DNA from: Actinomadura rubrisoli
Lineage (GTDB): Bacteria > Actinomycetota > Actinomycetes > Streptosporangiales > Streptosporangiaceae
Assembly (NCBI RefSeq): GCF_004349215.1
Contig: NZ_SMKU01000034.1
Span: 1-43,511 of the forward strand
Reading direction: 5' to 3'
Length of the DNA: 43,511 nucleotides
In this document: positions 25,767 to 33,590 of the stretch, in pieces
How the letters are laid out: each line of letters starts with the position of its first letter
Numbering within the stretch: position 1 is the first letter of the stretch
Translations under genes and position numbers: made by a program
The notes under the pieces: generated by a model
What the model was told of the DNA's origin: nothing
What the model saw: the letters and a program-made list of their open reading frames with translations, nothing else
Databases searched by the model: none

Positions 25767-25920
25767 GTGCAACTCGACCTGATCACGATCGTCGTAGACG
25801 ACTACGACCGAGCCATCGAGTTCTTCACCGACGCGCTGGGTTCGACCTGGTCGAGGACTCCCCATCACTGACAGGCGACAGCCGACCTTCGGGACGACGC
25901 GTGATTCGACCTCTCGTGAG
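25767..25920 (+). pseudogene. Remnant of a VOC/glyoxalase-family gene
   Basis: From GTG 25767 the first 25 codons read as the start of a vicinal-oxygen-chelate protein (LDLITIVVDDYDRAIEFFTDALG). The frame then breaks at a GGGTTCG sequence near 25840; the expected continuation FDLVEDSPSLT is found one base out of phase, and homology fades after about 25915. In frame, a stop comes at 25871. A one-base deletion plus a 3' truncation explains this. Confidence 0.65.
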
Positions 25921-25980
25921 GCCCCACCTGGCCAGTGAGGAGCGCGAGGGCTGGTTGCATGCCAGGATGGGCCAGCCGCA

Positions 25981-25998
25981 ATCCAGTCTCCGGAGGAA
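25981..25998. repeat. 18-bp string, copy 1
   Basis: ATCCAGTCTCCGGAGGAA here is identical to 31243-31260. In this copy it supplies the GGAGGA ribosome-binding site of the small gene at 26004. Confidence 0.7.
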
Positions 25999-26003
25999 TA
26001 GCC

Positions 26004-26237
26004 ATGACCCGTCGCGCAGCCATTCTGAAGATCGCTCGTGTGATTCACGAGCAATGGCGGAACGCAGGTAACCACCCTGCCGATATCGCCCCTGCTGACG
26101 TCTCAAAGATGATTGACTCTATTACTCTGCGTCTACCCCCGGATGCTCCGCTGTGGCATGCGCTCCTGAAGCTTCAGCCAAGGAGCAGCCTTGATCTTGC
26201 ACGCATCTTCCGCCGAGTCCAGCGCAGCAAGGTCTAA
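26004..26237 (+). CDS. Small hypothetical protein, 77 aa
   Basis: ATG 26004 lies seven bases after GGAGGA. The product is basic and mostly helical (TRRAAILKIARVIHEQW start; PPDAPLWHALLKL middle), with no membrane segment or Cys pair. The local GC is lower than in the core genes. I do not recognise it. Confidence 0.5.
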   Translation: MTRRAAILKIARVIHEQWRNAGNHPADIAPADVSKMIDSITLRLPPDAPLWHALLKLQPRSSLDLARIFRRVQRSKV

Positions 26238-26264
26238 GCCATGCAGTTGGAGCACTGATTTCAA

Positions 26265-26486
26265 TCACCCCTTCAGCTTCCGCGGCACCCTGCTGTAGTC
26301 CTGGCCCTCGATGGGCGTGATGTTCTCGGCCATCACCTGGCGGCGACGCCCCTGCCACTTCAGCCCGTTCCACTCCATGTAGGCGACCAGCGCGCCCCAA
26401 GAGCCCTCGGCGAGCTGCTGCCACTCCAGCAGGTAGACCGCTCCCCCGGCGGTGGCCGAGAAGACGACGGGCGCGATCGCAGGCAT
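26265..26486 (-). CDS. Small conserved hypothetical protein, 73 aa
   Basis: The product has a Trp-rich core (LLEWQQLAEGSWGALVAYMEWNG) and ends with IEGQDYSRVPRKLKG, a tail I associate with short actinomycete element-borne proteins of unknown function. ATG 26486 lacks a clear ribosome-binding site, so the start may differ. It converges on the gene at 26004. Confidence 0.5.
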   Translation of the reverse strand: MPAIAPVVFSATAGGAVYLLEWQQLAEGSWGALVAYMEWNGLKWQGRRRQVMAENITPIEGQDYSRVPRKLKG

Positions 26487-26524
26487 CTGGTGTTTCTACC
26501 CCGACCTGCGGCGATAGGTCGAAT

Positions 26525-27339
26525 GTGTGTGCGAATCCGACGTTGATCAGCGTAAGCACCGAGAAGCCACCCTGCCCTGGACGCTGCAACGCCCGTCACC
26601 GCAAGGCCGTTCGCGAGGTCGAAGAGACGAACCGCGCCTACGAGGCCGCCATCGAGCGTTGGGAGGGTGCCCGCGCCCAGGCGCTCGACGCTGAGGACGT
26701 GGAGCTGCTCGCAGCGCTCGACCGTGCCCGTCCGCAGCCACCGGCCCCGGTAGCGATCGAGCCGGTGCCCGGCGAGCCGGTCTGGTGCGACCGCGACCGT
26801 GCCGCGATCCGCCGCGCCCTGGCCGAGATCGACGACCTGGCCACGCTGCTGGACTCCTGGGGGACGGGCACCGCGGCGCCGCGTCCGGGGAGCGCACCTC
26901 GGGCCGGCGGGCCGGCTCGGCCTCGCCGTCCCCGATCGGTGACACCCTCGACGAGTTGTACTGGGCCCTGACGGCGGTGGAGGACGACTGGCGCGCTTTC
27001 CGCGTGCTGCCGACCCGCCCGCACCGCGGCGCCGTCGAGGCCCGCGCCCGCTGCATCGGCTGGCTGCTCTCCCAGCTCGACCAGATCCTCTACCACCCCG
27101 GCAGCGCCGCGTTCGGCCGGGCCGTCGTCGCGTGGGAGCGCTGCCTGCGGGGGGCGACGCGCAGCGACCCGGTGGTGCGCCGCCGCCCGGCCGCCCCGTG
27201 CCCGCGCTGCGACCAACGTGCTCTGCGCACCCGCGACGACGAGTACACCGAGTGCGCTAAGTGCGGGCGCCTCCTAGACGACGAGTACAACGAGCTGGGC
27301 GAGGTCGAGCTGGCGGTCGAGGAGGCCGAGGCGTCGTGA
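26525..27339 (+). pseudogene. Zinc-ribbon protein of phage/AICE type, frameshifted
   Basis: The N-terminal half (26525 to about 26863) and C-terminal half (about 26865-27339) lie in different frames. The first half has PCPGRCNARHRKAVREVEETNRAYE and a conserved PVPGEPVWC block; the second has SPSPIGDTLDELY and a C-terminal zinc ribbon, CPRCDQRALRTRDDEYTECAKCGR. Together they give the domain order of a protein common in actinomycete integrative elements and phages, of unknown function. The frame changes at a GGGGG run (26859-26863), so a single-base indel, sequencing error or slippage are all possible. Confidence 0.7.
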
Positions 27340-27431
27340 ACGCACCAATCGCATGATCGAAGTGATCGCTACTGGACTGTCCTTCAAATCGTTGATATCG
27401 GCAGCGGTTCCCGGCGGGCGCCGATAGCCTC

Positions 27432-27632
27432 ATGAACATGAAGTGGCGGAAGCGGTCGGAGAAACCCGGTCAGATATCGTTCGCAGTGTTTGATCCCAAC
27501 GAGCCGCAGCCGTGCCAGCGGCCAGGGTTAACCGTCGGTGGCAACCAAATGCCCCCGATCACAACCGCAAGTTTTACGGACCGATATGCCGAACATGCAG
27601 GGCGAGCCAGCCTCCTGGCGCTGGACCCGTGA
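27432..27632 (+). CDS. Small hypothetical protein, 66 aa
   Basis: ATG 27432 (or 27438) opens a short frame of basic then neutral composition that ends in TGATG, overlapping the start of the next gene. That overlap and the shared lower GC suggest a two-gene unit. No domain is recognised, and the coding status is uncertain. Confidence 0.4.
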   Translation: MNMKWRKRSEKPGQISFAVFDPNEPQPCQRPGLTVGGNQMPPITTASFTDRYAEHAGRASLLALDP

Positions 27633-28156
27633 TGTGCCTGGTAGATCACCACACGCTAGCCGAGGACGCCTCAGTGATCTACATGGGACTTGCCGGTCGA
27701 GCATCTGTCCTGGTCAGCCTAGCCTCAGACTTGTGTGCGGACCCGCAAGCCTTGGGTGGGGCGGTACTGGACAACGGCGCATCGCTGTACCTCGACGCGC
27801 ATCCAGGATTCCTGCGAGCGTCGCTTCTGCTCCCCTCAATGGAATTCGATCTAGACACCGCCATGGTCCTTGGTGAGGGAAACGTCCAGGAGTTCCTACA
27901 ATCCGCATACACCACCGAAACGGTCGAGCTGCACATTTTTCACCCCACCGAGTCGAGCAAGCTGCACTTTGCTTGCGCCGCGCCGGGAGTCCGCGCGGTG
28001 CTGGACGCTGGCTTCGACCTGATCGCCCGTCCTGCCCCAGCCGACCTCCGAGCCACCTTTGCAGCGGTCAATGGCACACTGAACCCATCTGCGCTCGTCC
28101 CGTTGCGCGTCATCGGCAGGCCCGCACGGGTTATCGAGTTCGAGGTAGAGGTCTGA
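27632..28156 (+). CDS. Hypothetical protein, 174 aa
   Basis: ATG 27632 overlaps the preceding stop (TGATG). The frame is open another 40 codons upstream and contains a CRTC pair, so a longer form is possible. The product is soluble and mixed alpha/beta, with alternating hydrophobic strands (ASLYLDAHPGFLRASLLL; TVELHIFHP). I see no catalytic motif and do not recognise the family. Confidence 0.5.
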   Translation: MCLVDHHTLAEDASVIYMGLAGRASVLVSLASDLCADPQALGGAVLDNGASLYLDAHPGFLRASLLLPSMEFDLDTAMVLGEGNVQEFLQSAYTTETVELHIFHPTESSKLHFACAAPGVRAVLDAGFDLIARPAPADLRATFAAVNGTLNPSALVPLRVIGRPARVIEFEVEV

Positions 28157-28200
28157 TCTGCCGCACGTATCGCCAGCCGGGGTCCGTCAAGATGAGACGC

Positions 28201-28578
28201 ATGGCGGATCCAACGGACCTGAGCACGGCCGACCTGATCGCGCTCATCACTCGCGGTCTGGACCAGGACGAGGCGCGAGCGAAGGCGTGCCTCCGCGAAG
28301 TCGGCTCTGTCCGCAAGGGCGAGATGTACGACGATGGGTCCGGCCCGGCCGAGCAGGACGAGTACCCGCACTACCCGCACGCGTCCGGACCGGCAGAACT
28401 GGCGTTCATGGCGCGTTGCCGTCCGGCCGAGGTACTGCGCGACATACAGGCCAAGCGACACATCCTCGTACGCTGCGAGGAGGAGCTGCTGTCCGGCATC
28501 CCCCGCCTCGTGCACTTCGCGGAGCAGACTCTCCGGGAGATGGCCCGGCCCTACCTCGCCCAGGAGCGTCATGGTTGA
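28201..28578 (+). CDS. DUF6221-like protein, 125 aa
   Basis: This short, acidic protein begins with TADLIALITRGLDQDEARAKAC and has the FMARCRPAEVLRDIQAKR helix typical of DUF6221, a family of unknown function found on actinomycete phages and integrative elements. ATG 28192 is an alternative start. The last eight bases overlap the next gene, so the two are probably co-translated. Confidence 0.65.
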   Translation: MADPTDLSTADLIALITRGLDQDEARAKACLREVGSVRKGEMYDDGSGPAEQDEYPHYPHASGPAELAFMARCRPAEVLRDIQAKRHILVRCEEELLSGIPRLVHFAEQTLREMARPYLAQERHG

Positions 28579-29710
28579 ACCCGCGAGCGTCCTGCTGTCG
28601 GGGATAGTGGGCTCGACCGCCTACGGCCTCGCCGGTCCCGATTCCGACACCGACCGGCTCGGGGTGTACGCGGCACCGACGATCGCATTCCACGGCCTCA
28701 CACCGCCCGCCGGCCGCGACGCGACCACCGTCACCACCGAGCCGGACGTCACAATCCATGAGGCGGGCAAGTACGCGGCCCTCTGCCTCCAGGCGAACCC
28801 GACCGTCACCGAGCTGATGTGGCTGCCCGGCGCCCTGTACGAGAAGCGCACCGTCCTCGGTGACCAGCTCATCGGCATCCGGGCCGCGTTCCTGTCGGCC
28901 CATCGCGTGCACGACGCCTACCTGGGCTACGCCACCCAGCAGTTCAAGCGCCTGGAGAGCCGCAGCGACGGCTCGTTCTCCGCAGACACCCGCAAGCGGA
29001 CGGCCAAGCATGCCAGGCACCTCGCCCGCCTCGTCCACCAGGGCCTCCAGCTCTACCGCACGGGCGAGCTCGACGTCCGCCTGCCAGATCCGCAGTGGTA
29101 CCTCGACTTCGGAGAGCGTGTCGCCGGAGGGGATCTGGAGGAGGCCCGGCATGTCATGGCCGAGGCCGAGGTCGACTTCGCCGCCGCGCGCACGCCGCTG
29201 CCGGACGAGCCGGACCGCCCTCGTGTGGAGGAGTGGCTGCACGCCGTCCGCGCGGCGCACCTGCCAGGGCAGCGGACTGCGGGCCGCGGGCTGTTCCTGG
29301 TGGACCTGGACGGCACCGTCGCGCTCCGACAGGGCACCGAGGACGTCCGATCGCCCTACGACTGGGGACGTGTCGGCGAGGACGTCCCGCACGCACCGAT
29401 CGTCACCATCGTCAGGGCGCTCGATACCGCCGGGCACCGGATCGTCTATCTGTCGGGCCGCTCGGATGAGTGCCGCGCGGCGACCGGAGTGTGGATCGCC
29501 GCGCACGTCGGCGTCGCGGGCGAGGCGCTGCTGATGCGCCCCGCTGGCGACAACCGCCCCGACCACGTGGTGAAGCGTGCGCTGTACGAGCGGTTTGTCG
29601 CGCCGGTCGGCCCGGTCACCGCCGTCCTGGACGACCGCGCCTCCGTCGTGCGGATGTGGCGTGAGGACCTCGGCCTGACCGTCCTGCAGGTCGCCGAGGG
29701 CGACTTCTGA
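28571..29710 (+). CDS. Nucleotidyltransferase (RlaP/COG3541-like) fused to a T4-Pnkp-like phosphatase domain, 379 aa
   Basis: Two domains are visible. Residues 1 to about 230 match the pol-beta-type nucleotidyltransferase family COG3541: Gly14-Ser15, then the acidic triad region DSDTD at 24-28, a KYAALCLQANPTVTELMWLP helix and GYATQQFKRL. Residues about 240-379 match the HAD-fold 3'-phosphatase of T4 polynucleotide kinase: DLDGT at 245-249, SPYDWGRV, a YLSGRSDECR motif, MRPAGDNRPD, a DDR motif and MWRED. RlaP-type proteins are linked to RNA-ligase-based repair in other bacteria, and T4-type phosphatases heal 2',3'-phosphate RNA ends. A role in RNA end repair is therefore inferred, not shown; no ligase or full kinase gene is adjacent. 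All key motifs appear intact, unlike in most neighbours. Confidence 0.75.
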   Translation: MVEPASVLLSGIVGSTAYGLAGPDSDTDRLGVYAAPTIAFHGLTPPAGRDATTVTTEPDVTIHEAGKYAALCLQANPTVTELMWLPGALYEKRTVLGDQLIGIRAAFLSAHRVHDAYLGYATQQFKRLESRSDGSFSADTRKRTAKHARHLARLVHQGLQLYRTGELDVRLPDPQWYLDFGERVAGGDLEEARHVMAEAEVDFAAARTPLPDEPDRPRVEEWLHAVRAAHLPGQRTAGRGLFLVDLDGTVALRQGTEDVRSPYDWGRVGEDVPHAPIVTIVRALDTAGHRIVYLSGRSDECRAATGVWIAAHVGVAGEALLMRPAGDNRPDHVVKRALYERFVAPVGPVTAVLDDRASVVRMWREDLGLTVLQVAEGDF

Positions 29711-29727
29711 CCGCGCACACTAGACAC

Positions 29728-29997
29728 GTGAGACTCGACCCGGCCGACGAGTTGTCGGAGCTGCTCGACCTCGACCAGGCCGCGCGCCTGGCGAAGGCGA
29801 CCCGCCGCACCCTCGATCGCTGGATCGCCGCGCGGCGCCTTCGCGTGTACGAAGTCCACGGGCTCACCGGCCGCTACGTACGCGAGGACGAGCTGCTGGA
29901 GGTCGAGCACGAGCGCCGCAGCTCCCGCAATCCAGGCCGTCCAGGAGCACGGGTCACCTTCGCGGATACACTGTCCCGGCTTGACGTCTTGACCTAG
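29728..29997 (+). CDS. Excisionase-like helix-turn-helix protein, 89 aa
   Basis: A MerR/Xis-type DNA-binding domain is indicated by LLDLDQAARLAKATRRTLDRWIAARRL followed by a VREDELLEVE wing. GTG 29728 is 18 bases after the fusion gene. Such proteins act as recombination directionality factors or small regulators in integrative elements. No integrase gene is visible in the window, so the excisionase role is unproven. Confidence 0.65.
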   Translation: MRLDPADELSELLDLDQAARLAKATRRTLDRWIAARRLRVYEVHGLTGRYVREDELLEVEHERRSSRNPGRPGARVTFADTLSRLDVLT

Positions 29998-30042
29998 CGT
30001 GTCCCACGCTGTTCTCAGGATCGGTGATCTCTAGCCGGTCGA

Positions 30043-30117
30043 CGCGGAGTGGAGCAGTTCAGTAGCTCGCTGGGCTCATATCCCAGAGGTCGCGTGGTTC
30101 AAATCCCGCCTCCGCCA
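30043..30117 (+). tRNA. Divergent initiator tRNA-Met (CAT)-like gene, possibly defective
   Basis: A cloverleaf can be drawn: acceptor CGCGGAG/CTCCGCC with a mismatched 1-72 pair (C-C), D stem GAGC/GCTC with A11-T24, anticodon stem CTGGG/CCCAG with three G-C pairs, loop CTCATAT with anticodon CAT, and discriminator A. The open 1-72 pair, the A11-T24 pair and the GGG/CCC stem are initiator hallmarks. Two features deviate. Loop position 38 is T rather than the usual A. The T arm reads GCGTGG before TTCAAAT, so one base must bulge for it to pair with CCCGC. CCA is not encoded. It may be a functional variant or a decayed copy. Confidence 0.75.
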
Positions 30118-30197
30118 CATCCCGCCCTGTGCGGCGCTTGCGGACATAACGCCAGGTCAAAGGAAGCTCCCCGAGACGCATCCGGCATCCTGATCAT

Positions 30198-30544
30198 GTG
30201 CCGTGTTATGGCCGGTTCCGGGAAGACGTCGTGCGAGCGCAGGAAGCGCACCCCGGCGTCGAACTCCATCTCGTCTGGACGGGCCCGGACGAGCCGGTGA
30301 CCCTCGACCTGATCCGTACCCGGCCCACCCTGCGCGGGCGCGGGCTGGCCGAGGCGGCCCTGCGCGACGTGATCGCCACGGCTGGGGCGTCCCGCTCCGG
30401 CTGACCGTGGAGCCGATCACCGGCGACGAGGGCACCGAGCCGGGCGAGCTCGTCCGCTGGTACGAGCGGCACGGCTTCGTCGCGCTCGGCCCGCCGCGCA
30501 AGAACGGCGACTCGGTGGTCATGCAGCGTCCGACCGGCGGCTGA
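30198..30544 (+). pseudogene. GNAT-family N-acetyltransferase, frameshifted
   Basis: The first part (30198 to about 30385) carries VELHLVWTGPDEPVTLDLI and the acetyl-CoA-binding-like RPTLRGRGLAEAALRDVI. The second part, one frame over, continues with GVPLRLTVEP and ELVRWYERHGFVAL, the usual GNAT C-terminus. The break is at ACGGCTGGGG near 30383-30392; in frame the first part stops at 30404. The substrate is unknown. Confidence 0.7.
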
Positions 30545-30548
30545 TCGA

Positions 30549-30932
30549 TCAACCGATCGGTGCCGTGGGTACCTCCGGCAGCAGCCCGGCGAGCGCCATC
30601 CTCAACTCGGCGTACTGCTTGCGCTGATAGCTGGTGAACAGCACGACGTGCGGGTTCCCGCCGATGGCCTTCTCCTTGGACGTCCCCAGGGCCGTCACGG
30701 TCTTGACGTCCTCGGCCGTGGCCATGAAGACGCAGCCGTTGGCAAGCATCGTGGGGTCCTTCCACTGCACCTGGACGATCTCGGCCAGCGGGATCACGGT
30801 GTGGGCGTCGCTCGCCACGCGTCCCAGGCCGCGCCGACTGATTGCCACGCGCTCGGCGTGCAGGGTCACCGTCGCCTGATACGCCTTGATCGTCTGGGGC
30901 CCGCACTTTTCGAAGTCGGCATGGCCCCGCAT
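30549..30932 (-). CDS. DUF4429-like (PH-domain-type) protein, 127 aa
   Basis: The product has the strand-rich pattern of DUF4429/PH-like proteins: ATVTLHAERVAISRRGLGR, TVIPLAEIVQVQWKDP, then VVLFTSYQRKQYAELRMAL as the closing helix. Function is unknown. ATG 30932 gives the natural length; an ATG at 30974 is possible. It is convergent with the GNAT remnant and separated from it by four bases. Confidence 0.6.
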   Translation of the reverse strand: MRGHADFEKCGPQTIKAYQATVTLHAERVAISRRGLGRVASDAHTVIPLAEIVQVQWKDPTMLANGCVFMATAEDVKTVTALGTSKEKAIGGNPHVVLFTSYQRKQYAELRMALAGLLPEVPTAPIG

Positions 30933-30940
30933 CCTCGCAC

Positions 30941-31085
30941 CAGCCCGGCCCGGAGGTGACCATGACGGCCTCATCCGGACGCTCGGCGCTCAGCCCGTGA
31001 CCGCCTGCACTGCCGGACGCAAGGGACGTCCCTTCGTGCACCTGATCCGCTGGTATGGCCGCCACGACTTCGTCGTCACCGCCCG
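30941..31085 (+). pseudogene. Partial copy of an HNH gene 5' end joined to a GNAT-like tail
   Basis: Bases 30941-31031 closely resemble 32040-32120, the leader and first codons of the intact HNH gene (both read TAGRKGRP). After that, the sequence encodes LIRWYGRHDFVV, similar to LVRWYERHGFVA of the GNAT remnant at 30198. The segment thus joins two duplicated pieces and encodes no complete protein. Confidence 0.55.
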
Positions 31086-31139
31086 CCACCTCGCTATCCG
31101 CACCAGGGCCCTACTGCGACGGTGTGAGTGGAGTGCTCG

Positions 31140-31997
31140 TCATGGACGGGGCACGATGAGAATGGTTGCTTGGGCTGGATCTCCCGAGGGGACGCGTACA
31201 CGCAGGACCCTCCCGTCACGCGGAACTCGGTCCAAAAGAATGATCCAGTCTCCGGAGGAAGAGTTGTACTCGGCGACGGCGACGTGGCAGTGATCAAGCG
31301 TGAAGCCTTGAGTGAGGGCTACTGCCCTGGCAGCGTCCACGGCTTCGTCCTGGCTGAGTGGTGCGCTCTCTACCGATCCGGTGCGCTGCCGCCACCGCTC
31401 GCGCACGGCGCGGAGTATCCGGGTCGTGGCAGCGACCACACTGGCGTCGGCGCGGTTGCCGATGACTCCCCCGACTGCAGCGGCACCGAGGTAGGGGCCG
31501 ACTTCCACCACTGCTGCGACGGCCTGACGAACAACGTCTCCTGAAGTCGGCCTTCGCATGATGAGTTCGCGCGGTCGTGGTGGGCGTATCCGAGACTCGG
31601 CTAACCAGAGCTGAGCACGGGTGTCGGCGCTGGGTCCATTCTCTACGAACCTGGTCAACGCCACACACAGGGACAAAAGGTTGTACTCCACATAGGAATG
31701 GTCCACGCAGATCGGCTCCGGGTGGCCTGCAAGCGCGGTGACGGCGCGATCCAACTGACCTTCGTCCTCGCCTTTCAGCAGGGAAAGGTGAGAGCCGATC
31801 ACCTCCCGGTGCGGACACCCGGGAAGAACTGAAAGGTTCCCCTCCCGCTCAGCGAACCAGAGGGCCGTGCGCATATCCCATTTCGCCGAGTCCAGAAGCC
31901 TGCGGTCCTCTTCATCGTTGGCGGGGCCAGTCATAGCCGTCCCGCCTTGGCGGCGGTCGGGCTCCAGCCAGAGCCAGTGCTTGCCGAGGTCGTCCAT
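31140..31997 (-). CDS. Hypothetical protein, 285 aa
   Basis: ATG 31997 is taken as the start; ATG 31934 is an alternative. The product has a helical N-terminal half (DEEDRRLLDSAKWDMRTALW, conserved-looking Cys and His residues around PGCPHREVIGSHLS and CVDHSYVEYN), a central Gly/Ala/Val-rich hydrophobic segment (VEVGPYLGAAAVGGVIGN) that could touch a membrane, and a strand-rich C-terminus (VAVAEYNSSSGDWIILLD). I do not recognise the family. The frame is long and intact for this part of the window. Confidence 0.55.
   Translation of the reverse strand: MDDLGKHWLWLEPDRRQGGTAMTGPANDEEDRRLLDSAKWDMRTALWFAEREGNLSVLPGCPHREVIGSHLSLLKGEDEGQLDRAVTALAGHPEPICVDHSYVEYNLLSLCVALTRFVENGPSADTRAQLWLAESRIRPPRPRELIMRRPTSGDVVRQAVAAVVEVGPYLGAAAVGGVIGNRADASVVAATTRILRAVRERWRQRTGSVESAPLSQDEAVDAARAVALTQGFTLDHCHVAVAEYNSSSGDWIILLDRVPRDGRVLRVRVPSGDPAQATILIVPRP
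31243..31260. repeat. 18-bp string, copy 2
   Basis: Identical to 25981-25998. Here it lies inside the minus-strand gene at 31140-31997, where it encodes SSGDWI. Confidence 0.7.
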
Positions 31998-32084
31998 GCG
32001 GCCATCCTGACATTGCCCCGTAGCCCCGTGCCGCAGAGTCAGCCCGGAGTCGACCATCGCGGCCTCATCCGGACGCCCAACTCC

Positions 32085-32378
32085 ATGACGGCCCGCACTG
32101 CCGGCCGCAAGGGACGCCCCTGGAGGCGCGCCCGCGAGCAGGCCCTCGCCGAGGGCGCCGGGATCTGCTGGATCTGCGGCCACGGCGGTGCCCGCTACGC
32201 CGACCACAAGGTCCTCCTCGAGCGCTGGAAGGCCATGGGTGGCGACCCGAACGACCCGGCGGACTTGGCGCCCGCCCACGGCGCGAATAGCCGCTGCCGG
32301 GACTGCGGGCGCTGCTGCAACGAGTCCAAGGGTGACCGCCCGTATCAGTCGCCCGTCCAGGGCTCACGGGACTGGTGA
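32085..32378 (+). CDS. HNH endonuclease, 97 aa
   Basis: This is a small HNH nuclease of phage/AICE type. It carries a zinc-finger pair (CWICGH and CRDCGRCCN), the first catalytic His in YADHKV, and the Asn/Lys element CCNESKG; it ends in the common SRDW. ATG 32085 starts MTARTAGRKGRPW, the usual basic N-terminus. In phages such genes sit next to terminase genes, and a terminase fragment lies 1.2 kb downstream here. Confidence 0.85.
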   Translation: MTARTAGRKGRPWRRAREQALAEGAGICWICGHGGARYADHKVLLERWKAMGGDPNDPADLAPAHGANSRCRDCGRCCNESKGDRPYQSPVQGSRDW

Positions 32379-32485
32379 GGGCGCCCGCGTTCAGCTCTCG
32401 TCCCCTTACGTGGCGCAACCGGGACCGGTCCCGCGACAGTGGCCAGAGAATGCATGTCCCGAGGTGTCATCGCGAAGAAGGTCCA

Positions 32486-33004
32486 ATGAGCGACGATGTG
32501 TGGCCCGTTCAGGGCGAGGTCGGCAGCCTTTCCACCTTTAACGGCATCGGGTACGAGCTAAAGGGATTCACACGAACCGACCCCAGCGGGCGATGCTTTG
32601 CCACGCGCTGGTGGGTGGTCCTCCTTCCTCTCCTACCACTAGAGCGCTACTACGTGACCGAGAAGGAGATGACGGCTGACGCTGTCGGGTGGACCACGCA
32701 TTACCTCATACACGGTCAGTCCTACCTGCGCATCGGCGAGATCGTGCGAACATACCTCTTCTGCTGGCTGATCGGGCCCGCGATGGCGCTGGGGCCGTCT
32801 CTTGGCCTAGCGGCACTTATGATTGAGGTAGTTGATGCGTCCTTCAACGTGCCTTTCTGGGTCATCGTCGTCACTATCGTGGGTGGGTTCATCGGCAGCT
32901 TCTGCATCGTCTCCCTACTGCTCATGACTTACCGTAAACGCTGGGCCCCCCTCCGAACCGTTCGGTGGGTCGAGGGTCCTCCAACGCACAAAGACAGCAG
33001 TTGA
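32486..33004 (+). CDS. Conserved membrane protein, 172 aa
   Basis: The N-terminal half (VGSLSTFNGIGYELKGFT, then ATRWWVVLLPLLPLERYYV) resembles actinomycete proteins of unknown function that share this NGIG and PLLPL pattern. Two clear transmembrane helices follow, at about residues 90-112 and 120-150, and the C-terminus is basic. ATG 32486 has GAAGAAG upstream. No function can be assigned. Confidence 0.6.
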   Translation: MSDDVWPVQGEVGSLSTFNGIGYELKGFTRTDPSGRCFATRWWVVLLPLLPLERYYVTEKEMTADAVGWTTHYLIHGQSYLRIGEIVRTYLFCWLIGPAMALGPSLGLAALMIEVVDASFNVPFWVIVVTIVGGFIGSFCIVSLLLMTYRKRWAPLRTVRWVEGPPTHKDSS

Positions 33005-33057
33005 GGTCGCGCTGCTCAGCTTCGAGGAGGGTTACGGATTCCCCGCAGAACCCCAAC

Positions 33058-33476
33058 ATGACCCTCTACGTTGTGACCGGCCCCCCTGCCTCGGGCAAGA
33101 CCACCTACGTGCGCGAGCGCGCCACACCGGGCGCCGTGGTCATCGACTGGGACCTCCTCGCCGCCGCGCTCACGGCGGGGCAGGCGACACCCACCGGCAC
33201 CCCCGCCCCGTGCAGCAGGTCGCCCATCGAGCCAGGCGCGCCGCGATCAGGGAGGGACTTCCACAGTCCCGGGGGCATGAGGTGTGGGTGGTGCACTCGG
33301 CCCCCTCGCCCGAAGCCCTGGCCGAGTACGAGGCCCACGGTGCCCACGTCGTCACCATCGACCCAGGTCAGGCCGTGGTCCTAGCGCGGTGCGAGCTGCT
33401 GCGCCCGCCTGCCTCCCGTGACGCCGCCCTGCGCTGGTACGTCCCACCACGCCAGCTCCCCCATCACACAGCGTGA
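33058..33476 (+). pseudogene. P-loop AAA/kinase-like protein, frameshifted
   Basis: From ATG 33058 the frame gives a Walker A motif (VVTGPPASGKTTYVRE) and VIDWDLLAAAL, as in phage- and element-borne small kinases. The continuation (HPRPVQQVAHRARRAAI, VWVVHSAPSPEALAEY, VVTIDPG) is in another frame from about 33200. The change occurs near CACCCCCGCCCCG. With the frame restored it would be about 140 residues, possibly a nucleic-acid or nucleotide kinase. Confidence 0.65.
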
Positions 33477-33590
33477 TGCCACCCACGGCAACGATCATGG
33501 TTCGCGAGTCTGGTAACCCACTGTGATGTCACTCCCCGTGGCGTCGTCCCCCATGATCCACTTCGCTTCACACATCGTGATGCACCACGC

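Noticed and set aside
33462..33478. CATCAC/GTGATG inverted repeat upstream of the terminase fragment
   Set aside because: The 6-bp arms overlap the end of the kinase-like remnant; further GTGATG copies nearby are irregularly spaced, so no operator is claimed.
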